Below, piece by piece: positions 1 through 5,774 of a DNA stretch of 5,774 bases. How positions within the stretch are numbered: the stretch's first letter is position 1; the number at the start of each line of letters is the position of its first letter. This DNA is from a bacterium. Its GTDB lineage: Bacteria; Cyanobacteriota; Sericytochromatia; S15B-MN24; VGJW01. Below the pieces are notes generated by a model, which did no database searches, was not told where the DNA came from, and saw nothing but the letters and a program-made list of their open reading frames with translations. The stretch spans positions 1 to 5,774 of the forward strand of contig JAJYIO010000197.1 in NCBI GenBank assembly GCA_021790035.1, written 5' to 3'. The position numbers were made by a program, and so were the translations under genes.

Positions 1-597
1 TAGCTTGTGGGTGACTTCGGGCAGCTGCTCGCGGGTATCGTCGAGCAGGTGGCGACGGACGTCGGCATCCGTCAGCTCGCGCTGGAAGGCGAGGTGCTGG
101 GCGATGCGGCGCTGGCGATCCACGAGGCTCTCGGCGCGGATCTTCTTCTGGAGCTGCATGAGCCCGTGGATCACGGCCTCGGGCCGGGGCGGGCAACCCG
201 GGATGAACACGTCCACCGGAATGATCCGATCGACGCCGTCGACCACCGAGTAGCACTCGTTGAAGACGCCTCCGGCGACCGCGCAGGCGCCCATCGCGAT
301 GACCCACTTGGGCTCGGGCATCTGCTCGTAGAGCAGCTTTACCACGGGGGCCATCTTCTTGGTGATGGTTCCCGCCACGATCATCAGGTCGGCCTGGCGC
401 GGCGTGGCGCGAAAGACCTCGCTGCCGAAGCGCGCGATGTCGAACCGGGGCGTGACGGTGGCGATCATCTCGATCCCGCAGCACGCCGTGGCGAAACCGA
501 GCGGCCAGACTGAATTGGACCGGGCCCAGTTGTACAGCGCGTCGAGGGTCGTCAACCCGACGTTCCGCTCGAGGCCGCCAGGCACTACTAGACCCAT
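1..597 (-). CDS. nuoB: NADH-quinone oxidoreductase subunit B (NuoB), partial, 3' end outside the window
   Basis: NuoB is the peripheral-arm subunit of respiratory complex I that carries cluster N2, the last iron-sulfur centre before quinone. The visible 199 residues read without a stop to the window edge, so the C-terminus is missing. Seen directly: the tandem cysteines C39-C40 in ATACCGIEM, C105 in MGACAVAGG and C135 in PGCPPRPE, which are the four N2 ligands at the family's usual spacing. The quinone-site region WPLGFATACC and the segment GTITKKMAP (76-84) are also present. The ATG at 597-595 is chosen because a GGAGGAAGGGAG ribosome site lies 7 nt upstream (605-616 on the plus strand). The start overlaps the nuoA stop by 10 nt, which suggests translational coupling. 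Residues after about 155 are polar, with many Arg, Gln and Asp; this could be the usual variable NuoB tail or the approach to a fused NuoC domain, and the window cannot decide. The family assignment is very secure. Confidence 0.97.
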   Translation of the reverse strand, partial: MGLVVPGGLERNVGLTTLDALYNWARSNSVWPLGFATACCGIEMIATVTPRFDIARFGSEVFRATPRQADLMIVAGTITKKMAPVVKLLYEQMPEPKWVIAMGACAVAGGVFNECYSVVDGVDRIIPVDVFIPGCPPRPEAVIHGLMQLQKKIRAESLVDRQRRIAQHLAFQRELTDADVRRHLLDDTREQLPEVTHKL

Positions 598-947
598 TCG
601 AGCGCTCCCTTCCTCCAGGCGTAGACGAGGCCGAGAGCCAGGATGGCCAGGAAGATCATCGCCTCGACGAAAGCGAAGAATCCGACCTGCTGGTAGGCGA
701 CGGCCCAGGGATAAAGAAAGACCGTCTCCACGTCGAAGACCACGAAGATCAAGGCAAGCAGGTAATACCGGACGTTGTACTGGATCCAGGCCGATCCCAC
801 CGGAATCTGGCCCGATTCGTACGTCAGGAACTTGAGATCCTTGCTGCCCCTTGGATGGATGACGGCCGAGATGCCGAGCATCAGGACGGGGACGAGGAAA
901 GAGGCAAGGGCCATTGCCAGCAAGGCAACATAACCGGATTGCAGCAT
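588..947 (-). CDS. nuoA: NADH-quinone oxidoreductase subunit A (NuoA)
   Basis: NuoA is a small inner-membrane subunit of complex I (ND3 homologue) sitting at the junction between the membrane arm and the quinone-binding peripheral arm. The product has 119 residues, a normal length. Three hydrophobic segments are visible, at about 6-30, 59-83 and 88-110. The conserved loop TYESGQIPVGSAW (42-54) has Ser where mitochondrial ND3 has its switch cysteine, which is common in bacteria. The signature FVVFDVETVFLYPWA (68-82) holds the conserved acidic pair D72 and E74. The C-terminus GLVYAWRKGALEW is typical. It is the first gene of a nuoA-nuoB unit, and its stop lies inside the nuoB start. No Shine-Dalgarno sequence precedes the ATG, and a TACAAT hexamer lies only 9 nt upstream, so the message may be nearly leaderless. 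I see no better start in this frame immediately upstream. Confidence 0.96.
   Translation of the reverse strand: MLQSGYVALLAMALASFLVPVLMLGISAVIHPRGSKDLKFLTYESGQIPVGSAWIQYNVRYYLLALIFVVFDVETVFLYPWAVAYQQVGFFAFVEAMIFLAILALGLVYAWRKGALEWV
605..616 (-). promoter_or_regulatory. Ribosome binding site of nuoB
   Basis: On the minus strand this reads GGAGGAAGGGAG, ending 7 nt before the nuoB ATG. It lies inside the nuoA coding sequence. It supports the ATG at 597 as the true nuoB start and contrasts with the lack of any such site before nuoA. Confidence 0.75.
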
Positions 948-956
948 AGGTGAGGA

Positions 957-962
957 ATTGTA
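957..962 (-). promoter_or_regulatory. Possible -10 element of the nuo operon promoter
   Basis: The minus strand reads TACAAT, five of six matches to the sigma70 consensus TATAAT, in a GC-rich setting where such a hexamer is uncommon. At the usual distance transcription would begin at about position 950, only a few nt before the nuoA ATG. No good -35 hexamer is visible 16-18 bp upstream, so this rests on the -10 alone. Confidence 0.35.
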
Positions 963-1009
963 CCATCCGGTGCGACCCGACTTGCCGGGCGAAGGGCCTT
1001 TATCCGTAG

Positions 1010-1045
1010 CTAGCGCGGACGGGGTTTCCCGGGGGTCCGCGCTAG
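1010..1045. repeat. Perfect 11-bp inverted repeat in the nuoA/htpG divergent region
   Basis: CTAGCGCGGAC at 1010-1020 is repeated as its exact reverse complement GTCCGCGCTAG at 1035-1045, around a 14-nt centre made of G and C runs with TTT in the middle. There is no T-tract on either side, and both neighbouring genes point away from it, so a terminator is unlikely. It lies about 60-95 bp upstream of the possible nuoA start and about 80-115 bp upstream of the htpG -35. A binding site for a dimeric regulator is the simplest reading, but no regulator family can be named. Confidence 0.6.
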
Positions 1046-1125
1046 TGTTGGCTCTGCGATGGGGCTCGCCGGGCCGCGAGGGGCCGTTTTTCGACGCGGG
1101 ATCGCTCGCCCGGCACCTGGCGCGC

Positions 1126-1155
1126 TTGACATCCAGGCTGCGAGTTTGCTAACTC
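1126..1155 (+). promoter_or_regulatory. sigma70-type promoter of htpG
   Basis: A perfect TTGACA -35 hexamer lies at 1126-1131. The -10 region falls at 1147-1155 (TGCTAACTC), either as GCTAAC with a 16-bp spacer or as TAACTC with an 18-bp spacer and an upstream TG. Transcription would begin at about 1161-1164, leaving a leader of about 45 nt before the htpG ATG. I found neither a sigma32-type promoter (CTTGAAA with CCCCATNT) nor a CIRCE element (TTAGCACTC-N9-GAGTGCTAA), so classical heat-shock control is not visible here. Confidence 0.6.
1142..1155. promoter_or_regulatory. Dyad GAGTT-N4-AACTC overlapping the htpG -10
   Basis: GAGTT (1142-1146) and AACTC (1151-1155) form a perfect 5-bp inverted repeat around TGCT. 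It sits over the inferred -10 hexamer, where a repressor would block RNA polymerase. A second short dyad, GGCAG-TT-CTGCC at 1158-1169, falls on the expected transcription start. Both are short enough to arise by chance, so the operator role is an inference. Confidence 0.3.
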
Positions 1156-1186
1156 CAGGCAGTTCTGCCACCGCTCCACGCGCCCC

Positions 1187-1193
1187 AAGGAGA
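1187..1193 (+). promoter_or_regulatory. Ribosome binding site of htpG, with long spacing
   Basis: AAGGAGA is a near-perfect Shine-Dalgarno core, but 13 nt separate it from the ATG at 1207, longer than the usual 5-9. No alternative ATG, GTG or TTG lies between the two, so the start at 1207 is kept. Confidence 0.6.
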
Positions 1194-1206
1194 TACCCTT
1201 TCTACG

Positions 1207-3015
1207 ATGGCCACCGATACCGCAAACGAACAGACCGGAACGCTCGCCGTCCACGCCGAGAACATCCTGCCCATCATCAAGAAGTGGCTGTACTCGGACA
1301 AGGAAATCTTTCTGCGGGAGCTCATCTCCAACGCGATGGACGCCATCACGAAGCTCAAGCACGTAGGATTGTCCGAGGGCCTGGGCGAGCTGGGCGACCT
1401 CGCCATCGATGTTCGCATCGACCGCGACCAGGGGACGCTGACGGTCTCGGACGACGGGATCGGCATGTCCGCCGAGGAGATTCGCCAGTACATCGCCCAG
1501 GTGGCCTTCTCGGGGGCCGAGGAATTCGTGCGGCGCTACGAGATCGACGCCGAGAAGAACCAGATCATCGGCCATTTCGGTCTGGGCTTCTATTCGGCGT
1601 TCATGGTCTCCAGTCGCGTGGAGGTCCTGTCTCGCTCCTACCGGCCCGACGAGCCTGCCACCCGGTGGGTGTGCGACGGCGGCCTCGAGTACACGATGGC
1701 GCCTACCGAGCGCACCCGCGGGACCGATATCATCCTCCACCTGCCCGAGGAGGACAGGGAGTACCTCGAGACCGCTCGCATCGAGCACGTGATCAAGAAG
1801 TACTGCAACTACTTGCCGATCGCGATTCGATTGGACGGAAAGACGCTCAACGACCGGGCACCGCTCTGGACGAAGACGCCGCAGGGGCTCAAGGACGAGG
1901 ACTACCTCGAGTTCTACCGCAAAGCCTTTCCCTTCGAGGACGATCCGCTCTTCTGGATCCACCTGAACGCGGATTACCCCTTCCGCCTCCAGGGTATCCT
2001 GTATTTTCCCAGGTTCAAGCACGAGCTGGACGCATCCAAGGGACAGATCCAGCTCTTTTGCAACCAGGTTTTCGTCTCGGACCATGCCGACGCCCTGATT
2101 CCCCGGTTCTTGACCGTTCTGCGTGGCATGATCGATGGCCCTGACATTCCGCTCAACGTCTCGCGCAGTGCGCTGCAGAACGATCCCTACGTCCGCAAGA
2201 TCTCGACCTACATCACCAAGAAGGTCGCAGATCGCCTGGTCACCCTCTTCAAGTCCCGGCGCGAGACCTTCGAGAAGCACTGGGAGGACATTCATCCCTT
2301 CGTCAAGTTCGGGATGATGGAGGACGAGAAGTTTCACGATGCCGTCCAGGACATCGTCCTGTTCGAGACGACCAGGGGCGGCTACACCACGCTCAAGGAC
2401 TACCTCGAGCGCAACGAGGCGCGCCAGGGCAAGCAGGTCTACTACGCGGCCAAGGGGGATGCGCAGGCCACCTACCTCCAGCTCCTCGAGGCCGAGGGAC
2501 TCGAGGCCCTGTACACCCAGACCGTCCTGGACAGCCACTTCATCCAGTTTCTCGAGCACAAGGGGCCGGAAATCCGCTGGAGCCGGGTCGATTCCTCGGT
2601 CAGCGACCTCCTGGTCGATCGGTCGCACAAGGCGATCGTCGATGCCGAGGGGCGCTCGACCGACGACCGGATCGCCGACGCATTCAAGTCGGTCCTCGGC
2701 CAGGAGGCCGACGTCGAGATCCAGGTCCAGCACCTCAAGTCCGCCGAGGTTCCTGCGCTGGTGATCCAGCCCGAGCACGCCCGCCGGCTCAAGGAGATGT
2801 CGGCCCTCCTGGGCGAGGCGATGGCACTACCGGGCCGCAAGACCCTGGTGGTCAACGCTTCGAGTGCCCTCGTGCAGAAGGCGCTGGCAGAGGTCGACTC
2901 TCGCGAGGACCTGTGCCGGCAGGTCTACGATCTGGCGAGACTGGCCCACGAGGGCCTGTCCGGGGACGAGATGGCGCAGTTCATCGCGCGCTCCCACCGG
3001 CTGCTGGCCCGGTAA
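1207..3015 (+). CDS. htpG: Molecular chaperone HtpG (bacterial Hsp90), divergent subtype
   Basis: HtpG is a cytosolic dimeric ATP-driven chaperone that remodels client proteins, often together with DnaK. The product has 602 residues, slightly shorter than the roughly 624 of E. coli. The N-terminal GHKL ATPase domain (about 1-220) shows KEIFLRELISNAMDA (32-46) with catalytic E38 and nucleotide-binding N42 and D45, then DDGIGM (82-87) with adenine-binding D83, the glycine-rich GHFGLGFYSAFMV (122-134) and RGTDI (171-175). The middle domain follows without a charged linker and contains LNVSR (316-320), where R320 corresponds to the arginine that contacts the ATP gamma-phosphate. The C-terminal dimerisation domain runs to the end and lacks the eukaryotic MEEVD tail, as expected in bacteria. 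Unusual feature: the ATP lid reads AFSGAEEF (100-107) instead of AKSGTKEF, so a conserved Lys is Phe and a conserved Thr is Ala. It stands alone on the plus strand, and its last 35 nt overlap the convergent membrane-protein gene. The family assignment is secure. Confidence 0.97.
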   Translation: MATDTANEQTGTLAVHAENILPIIKKWLYSDKEIFLRELISNAMDAITKLKHVGLSEGLGELGDLAIDVRIDRDQGTLTVSDDGIGMSAEEIRQYIAQVAFSGAEEFVRRYEIDAEKNQIIGHFGLGFYSAFMVSSRVEVLSRSYRPDEPATRWVCDGGLEYTMAPTERTRGTDIILHLPEEDREYLETARIEHVIKKYCNYLPIAIRLDGKTLNDRAPLWTKTPQGLKDEDYLEFYRKAFPFEDDPLFWIHLNADYPFRLQGILYFPRFKHELDASKGQIQLFCNQVFVSDHADALIPRFLTVLRGMIDGPDIPLNVSRSALQNDPYVRKISTYITKKVADRLVTLFKSRRETFEKHWEDIHPFVKFGMMEDEKFHDAVQDIVLFETTRGGYTTLKDYLERNEARQGKQVYYAAKGDAQATYLQLLEAEGLEALYTQTVLDSHFIQFLEHKGPEIRWSRVDSSVSDLLVDRSHKAIVDAEGRSTDDRIADAFKSVLGQEADVEIQVQHLKSAEVPALVIQPEHARRLKEMSALLGEAMALPGRKTLVVNASSALVQKALAEVDSREDLCRQVYDLARLAHEGLSGDEMAQFIARSHRLLAR

Positions 3016-3958
3016 CGCCGCGGGCATACATCACGGCGCCCAGCAAGAGGATCAAGAGGAGCATCAATCCGTCGGCGACCGCCAGGCCCGCGGACAGGAG
3101 AGCGGCTCCGACGCCATAGACGGAGGCACCGAGCCCAAGATCGGTACCGGAGGCCGGGACCAGGAGCTGCGCGAGCAGTGCCTTGGACGCTCCCCAACAG
3201 ATGACCAGCGCCGCCAGCTCCCCGGCCCCCCGCCAGCCGCCGCCGGCCATGAAGATCTTCGGGGCGCGAGAGAAGAGCGAGAGAAAGCGAATCTGCGGCT
3301 CGGCGACGGCGACGATGGCCCCGAGCAGCGCCACGGCCAGGTAGTAGACGGCGGCGCCCACGATGAACGCCCACAGGGCGGCGGTACCGATGCCGATCAG
3401 AGAAGGCATCACGATCGCCCCGGTGGAGGCCGCCGCGATGCCCGTCCGCAGCACGAAGAGGCCGGTCTGGCCGATCGCCACGCCCAGTCCGAGGATCCAG
3501 GCCAAAGTGACCGCGTTCCACCCCAGAACCCGTCCGCTGCGAGACAGGCCGACGGACCAGACCGCATCGTCCACGGGGGACGGCGGGGTCGCCGGGCTCC
3601 GGTGTTGCCTGGCGATCGTGACCGCCACGTTGATCCAGCCCCCCGCGAGGACCAGTACCGATACCGCCAGACCCGCCCAGACCAGGACGGCCAGCGGCTG
3701 CGGGCTGCCCAGGCCCAGCAGGCCGGATGCGAAGGCCGCCACGCCCTGGGTGAAGAGCACCCGTACCTGCTCGGCCAGGCCCTCTTGCGTGGGCGCAGCG
3801 AGGCCGACCTCGAGTCCACCGAGGGCGATCAACAGGCCGAGCGCCACCTCGGATCCTGGCGGAACAAGAAGCTCCGAACCCCGCTGGACGAACAGCGACC
3901 AGGCCTCGGCCAGCGGCGAGCCCTCGTCGATCCGAGCTGGCGCCTTCATACCGCCCAC
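2981..3958 (-). CDS. Unrecognised polytopic membrane protein downstream of lysS
   Basis: I do not recognise the family. The product has 325 residues rich in Ala, Gly, Leu and Val. Hydrophobic stretches lie at roughly 36-56, 88-116, 144-170, 182-218, 245-267 and 274-312, giving about six membrane segments. A soluble N-terminal stretch of about 35 residues precedes them, and there is no clear signal peptide. Between segments 2 and 3 lies a polar loop with TPPSPVDDAVW (124-134), and another loop contains AEPQIRFLSLFSRAPKIF (219-236). No catalytic motif or cofactor site stands out. The GTG at 3958 has AAGGGG 4 nt upstream (3963-3968 on the plus strand); the ATG at 3949, three codons on, is an alternative with 13-nt spacing. 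The gene begins 20 nt after the lysS stop, so the two are probably co-transcribed. Its stop lies inside the htpG coding region. Coding is supported by the long open frame, the coherent hydrophobic pattern and the operon-like spacing. Confidence 0.82.
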   Translation of the reverse strand: MGGMKAPARIDEGSPLAEAWSLFVQRGSELLVPPGSEVALGLLIALGGLEVGLAAPTQEGLAEQVRVLFTQGVAAFASGLLGLGSPQPLAVLVWAGLAVSVLVLAGGWINVAVTIARQHRSPATPPSPVDDAVWSVGLSRSGRVLGWNAVTLAWILGLGVAIGQTGLFVLRTGIAAASTGAIVMPSLIGIGTAALWAFIVGAAVYYLAVALLGAIVAVAEPQIRFLSLFSRAPKIFMAGGGWRGAGELAALVICWGASKALLAQLLVPASGTDLGLGASVYGVGAALLSAGLAVADGLMLLLILLLGAVMYARGVTGPAAGGSAR

Positions 3959-3978
3959 GTAGCCCCTTCGGCGGGCAC

Positions 3979-5532
3979 CTAGGCCTCCCTCGAGCGGAGC
4001 AGCGGGAACAAGATCACGTCGCGGATGGAGGCGGAGTCCGTCAAAGTCATCACGAGGCGATCGATGCCGATGCCCTCGCCGCCGGTCGGTGGCAAACCAT
4101 GCTCCAAGGCCGTGATGAAGTCCTCGTCGATGGGCTGGGCCTCGTCGTCCCCCGCGGCCCGCAGGCGGGCTTGCGCCTCGAAGCGTCCGCGCTGGTCAAG
4201 CGGATCGTTGAGCTCCGAGAAGGCGTTGGCGACCTCCCGCCCCAGGATGAAGAGCTCGAAACGCTCGGTGAAGCCCGGACGGCCGGGGATCCGCTTGGCC
4301 AGGGGCGAGTTCTCGATGGGGAACTCGGTGATGAAGGTGGGCTGGATGATGGCCTCGTCATGCAAATCGAAGATGGCCGCGATGAGGGCTCCACGCGTGA
4401 GATCGCCCTTGGGGAGTGCGCTCGCGCCCCCGGTCCGGACCACGTACTCGGCGAGTTCGGCTTCGCTCAACGCCGCATAGTCGAGACCGCGCTCGGCCAG
4501 GAATCGAGCCGTCATTTCCTCCATCGGCACGCGCAGGAAAGGCTTCGCGAAATCGAGCACGACCTGGTGCTGGGTGCTCGGGATCTGAAGCGAGTCCGCG
4601 ACCGCCAGGGCGGTGTGGCGCAACAGCCGTTCGGTCAGGTCCATGAGCTGGTTGTAGTCCGCGTACGCCTGATAGAACTCCAGCATCGTGAATTCCGGGT
4701 TGTGGCGGGTCGATATCCCCTCGTTGCGGAAGTTGCGGTTGATCTCGAAGACCCGCTCGAAGCCCCCGACGACCAGGCGCTTGAGATAGAGCTCCGGTGC
4801 GATCCGGAGGTGCAGGTCCATATCCAGGGCGTTGTGATGGGTGTTGAAGGGTCTGGCCGTCGCCCCCGACGCGATGGCCTGCAACATCGGGGTCTCGACC
4901 TCGAGGAAGCCCTCGTCTTCGAGAAAACCTCGGATCGCCGCAATGGCCCGGGAGCGCTTGACGAAGAGCTCCTTGACCTCGGGGTTGGCCATGAGGTCGA
5001 GGTAACGCTGCCGGTAGCGCGTCTCGATGTCCGTCAAACCGTGCCACTTCTCGGGCATGGGGCGGATCGCCTTGGAAAGCATGGTCCAGCTCTGGGGCCA
5101 GACCGAGAGCTCCCCGCGCCTGGTGCGGCGAACCGTGCCTTCGGCCGAGATGAAGTCGCCGAGATCGACCCACGAGAGGAGCTCGTCGAACCGTTGCTGC
5201 CCGAGCCCCTTGATATCGCAGAAAAGCTGCAACTTGGCGCCCGTCCCGTCCTCGACGTCGAAGAAGGCGAGCTTGCCCGACTCGCGCTTGCTCACGACCC
5301 GACCCGCGACACAGACGGGGAATCCGCTATCCTGACCGTCCGGCAACTCCGCGTACAGGCGGTGGAGCTGGCCCGCCGTGTGAGTGCGCCCGGAGTGCTT
5401 GGGCCACCCCTCCCGGGCGATGCCGAACCGGGGCGGATAGGGATCGATCCCAGCTGCGCGCATCTCTTCGAGCTTCTGGAGGCGGACGAGCTCTTGCTCG
5501 GAGCGCTCGGGCGCGGTCATGACCAGTTCCAT
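3979..5532 (-). CDS. lysS: Lysyl-tRNA synthetase, class II (LysS)
   Basis: LysS attaches lysine to tRNA-Lys in the cytosol through a lysyl-adenylate intermediate and works as a homodimer. The product has 517 residues; E. coli LysS has 505. The N-terminal anticodon-binding OB fold spans about 71-155, with VAGRVVSKRESGKLAFFDVED (75-95). The class II core shows motif 1 (FLEDEGFLEVETPML, 203-217), motif 2 (ERVFEINRNFRNEG, 259-272, with R269) and motif 3 (GIGIDRL, 487-493, with R492). Residues matching the E. coli lysine pocket are present: E247 in APEL, E285, Y287, and N436, F438 and E440 in NAFSE. TRYRQRYLDL (171-180) and HHNALDMDLHLRIAPELYLKRL are family hallmarks. The ATG at 5532 gives the longest form; the ATG at 5520 (M5) is equally plausible, as neither has a strong ribosome site. 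It is apparently the first gene of a two-gene unit with the membrane protein downstream. No active-site residue is missing. Confidence 0.97.
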   Translation of the reverse strand: MELVMTAPERSEQELVRLQKLEEMRAAGIDPYPPRFGIAREGWPKHSGRTHTAGQLHRLYAELPDGQDSGFPVCVAGRVVSKRESGKLAFFDVEDGTGAKLQLFCDIKGLGQQRFDELLSWVDLGDFISAEGTVRRTRRGELSVWPQSWTMLSKAIRPMPEKWHGLTDIETRYRQRYLDLMANPEVKELFVKRSRAIAAIRGFLEDEGFLEVETPMLQAIASGATARPFNTHHNALDMDLHLRIAPELYLKRLVVGGFERVFEINRNFRNEGISTRHNPEFTMLEFYQAYADYNQLMDLTERLLRHTALAVADSLQIPSTQHQVVLDFAKPFLRVPMEEMTARFLAERGLDYAALSEAELAEYVVRTGGASALPKGDLTRGALIAAIFDLHDEAIIQPTFITEFPIENSPLAKRIPGRPGFTERFELFILGREVANAFSELNDPLDQRGRFEAQARLRAAGDDEAQPIDEDFITALEHGLPPTGGEGIGIDRLVMTLTDSASIRDVILFPLLRSREA

Positions 5533-5697
5533 GGATTTGCCAACGTGCTCTCTTGGTTATAGCCCGCCAGGGAAGCTGCCAGCGCCCCGTGCGCGGGCGA
5601 ATGCACGGAGACCTGCCCGACCAACCCGGCGGCCGGAACAGACCTGAGTCTGCATTCGATCGCCTCGGTCATGATAGGGCCCCGGCGCGAAATTCTC
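5533..5697 (-). other. lysS upstream region between terminator and start codon
   Basis: About 165 nt lie between the T-tract of the upstream terminator and the lysS start. Apart from the possible TATAAC promoter I see no T-box antiterminator, riboswitch-like core or tRNA. A short open frame here is discussed under rejected items. Confidence 0.5.
5556..5582 (-). promoter_or_regulatory. Possible lysS promoter
   Basis: On the minus strand TATAAC (5561-5556) matches five of six bases of the -10 consensus. CTGGCA (5582-5577) matches four of six bases of the -35 consensus, but at a short 15-bp spacing. A start near 5549 would leave a leader of about 17 nt before the first lysS ATG. A terminator-like hairpin further upstream makes an independent lysS promoter likely, although this exact placement is uncertain. 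Confidence 0.4.
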
Positions 5698-5755
5698 AAA
5701 GAAAACCCCACGAGGGAATGCCCCGAGGGGGAATCCCCCCGGGGCGCTCGTGAGG
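5698..5755 (-). terminator. Rho-independent terminator of a minus-strand gene outside the window
   Basis: The inner stem pairs 5720-5730 with 5735-5745 (11 positions, one A-C mismatch) around a GAAT loop. An outer stem pairs 5706-5714 with 5747-5755 (nine positions, one mismatch), separated from the inner stem by an asymmetric internal loop. On the minus strand the hairpin is followed directly by TTTTCTTT (5705-5698); on the plus strand no T-tract follows. It therefore terminates transcription entering from beyond position 5774 towards lysS. The position implies that the upstream minus-strand gene ends near or beyond the right edge. Confidence 0.75.
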
Positions 5756-5774
5756 TGTCCGTGGCTTCGATGAA

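Noticed and set aside
7..513. Plus-strand open frame antisense to nuoB
   Set aside because: The opposite strand carries an unmistakable NuoB with all four cluster ligands. The plus-strand product is rich in Asp, His, Gly and Arg without a motif.
1065..1091. Small hairpin CTCGC-N6-GCGAG followed by GTTTTT on the plus strand, resembling a terminator
   Set aside because: The stem is only 5 bp, the T-run does not follow it directly, and no plus-strand gene ends here.
1042..2778. A 578-codon open frame on the minus strand, antisense to htpG
   Set aside because: The product is a low-complexity Leu, Val, Asp, Glu, Gly and Arg mix with no recognisable domain. It lies fully over a certain htpG and is the usual side effect of strong GC3 bias in the real gene.
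2864..3982. Long plus-strand frame across the htpG tail and the membrane gene
   Set aside because: The product is a hydrophilic Arg, Gln, Asp and Gly-rich mixture, whereas the minus strand gives a coherent pattern of membrane segments.
4099..5562. A 487-codon open frame on the plus strand, antisense to lysS
   Set aside because: It has the same shadow composition and shows no family motif, while the minus strand encodes a complete LysS with all class II motifs.
5561..5590. Possible sigma54 site near TGGCAGCTTCC upstream of lysS on the minus strand
   Set aside because: The GG to GC spacing is off by one, and the -12 element does not match TTGC.
5517..5672. Possible 51-codon leader peptide on the minus strand from an ATG at 5672, ending in an ATGA overlap with the internal lysS start
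   Set aside because: There is no ribosome site, the codon choice includes AGA and AGG unlike the neighbours, and the likely lysS promoter lies inside it. The ATGA overlap is suggestive but not sufficient.

Overview
This is a GC-rich bacterial chromosomal segment of ordinary housekeeping genes. It carries no sign of a mobile element, CRISPR array, rRNA or tRNA. Four genes are complete and one runs off the left edge. Taxonomy cannot be fixed from this window. The HtpG belongs to a divergent sequence type (AFSGAEEF and GHFGLGFYSAFMV motifs), which I associate with Bacteroidota-like relatives. The strong GC3 bias and the TTGACA/TGCTAAC-like htpG promoter recall Myxococcota, Desulfobacterota and related high-GC lineages. 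That placement is an impression, not a result.

Layout from left to right. Positions 1-947, minus strand: the start of a complex I operon, with nuoA followed by nuoB. The two overlap by 10 nt, and nuoB is cut by the window edge before its stop. Positions 948-1206: a divergent control region holding a perfect 11-bp inverted repeat, a possible nuoA promoter very close to its start codon, and a good sigma70-type promoter for htpG with a small dyad over the -10 region. Positions 1207-3015, plus strand: htpG, the bacterial Hsp90 chaperone. Positions 2981-5532, minus strand: a two-gene unit of lysS (class II lysyl-tRNA synthetase) and a downstream unrecognised membrane protein of about six helices. 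The tail of the membrane gene overlaps the tail of htpG by 35 nt. Positions 5533-5774: the lysS leader with a possible promoter, preceded by a long hairpin and T-rich tract. This looks like a Rho-independent terminator for a minus-strand gene just outside the window, so lysS probably starts its own transcript.

Functionally these are separate modules: respiratory NADH oxidation, protein folding and translation. They are neighbours rather than one pathway. I found no convincing new multi-gene system. The items most worth a second look are the membrane protein that follows lysS, the inverted repeats between nuoA and htpG, the possible leaderless start of nuoA, and the divergent ATP-lid motif of HtpG.
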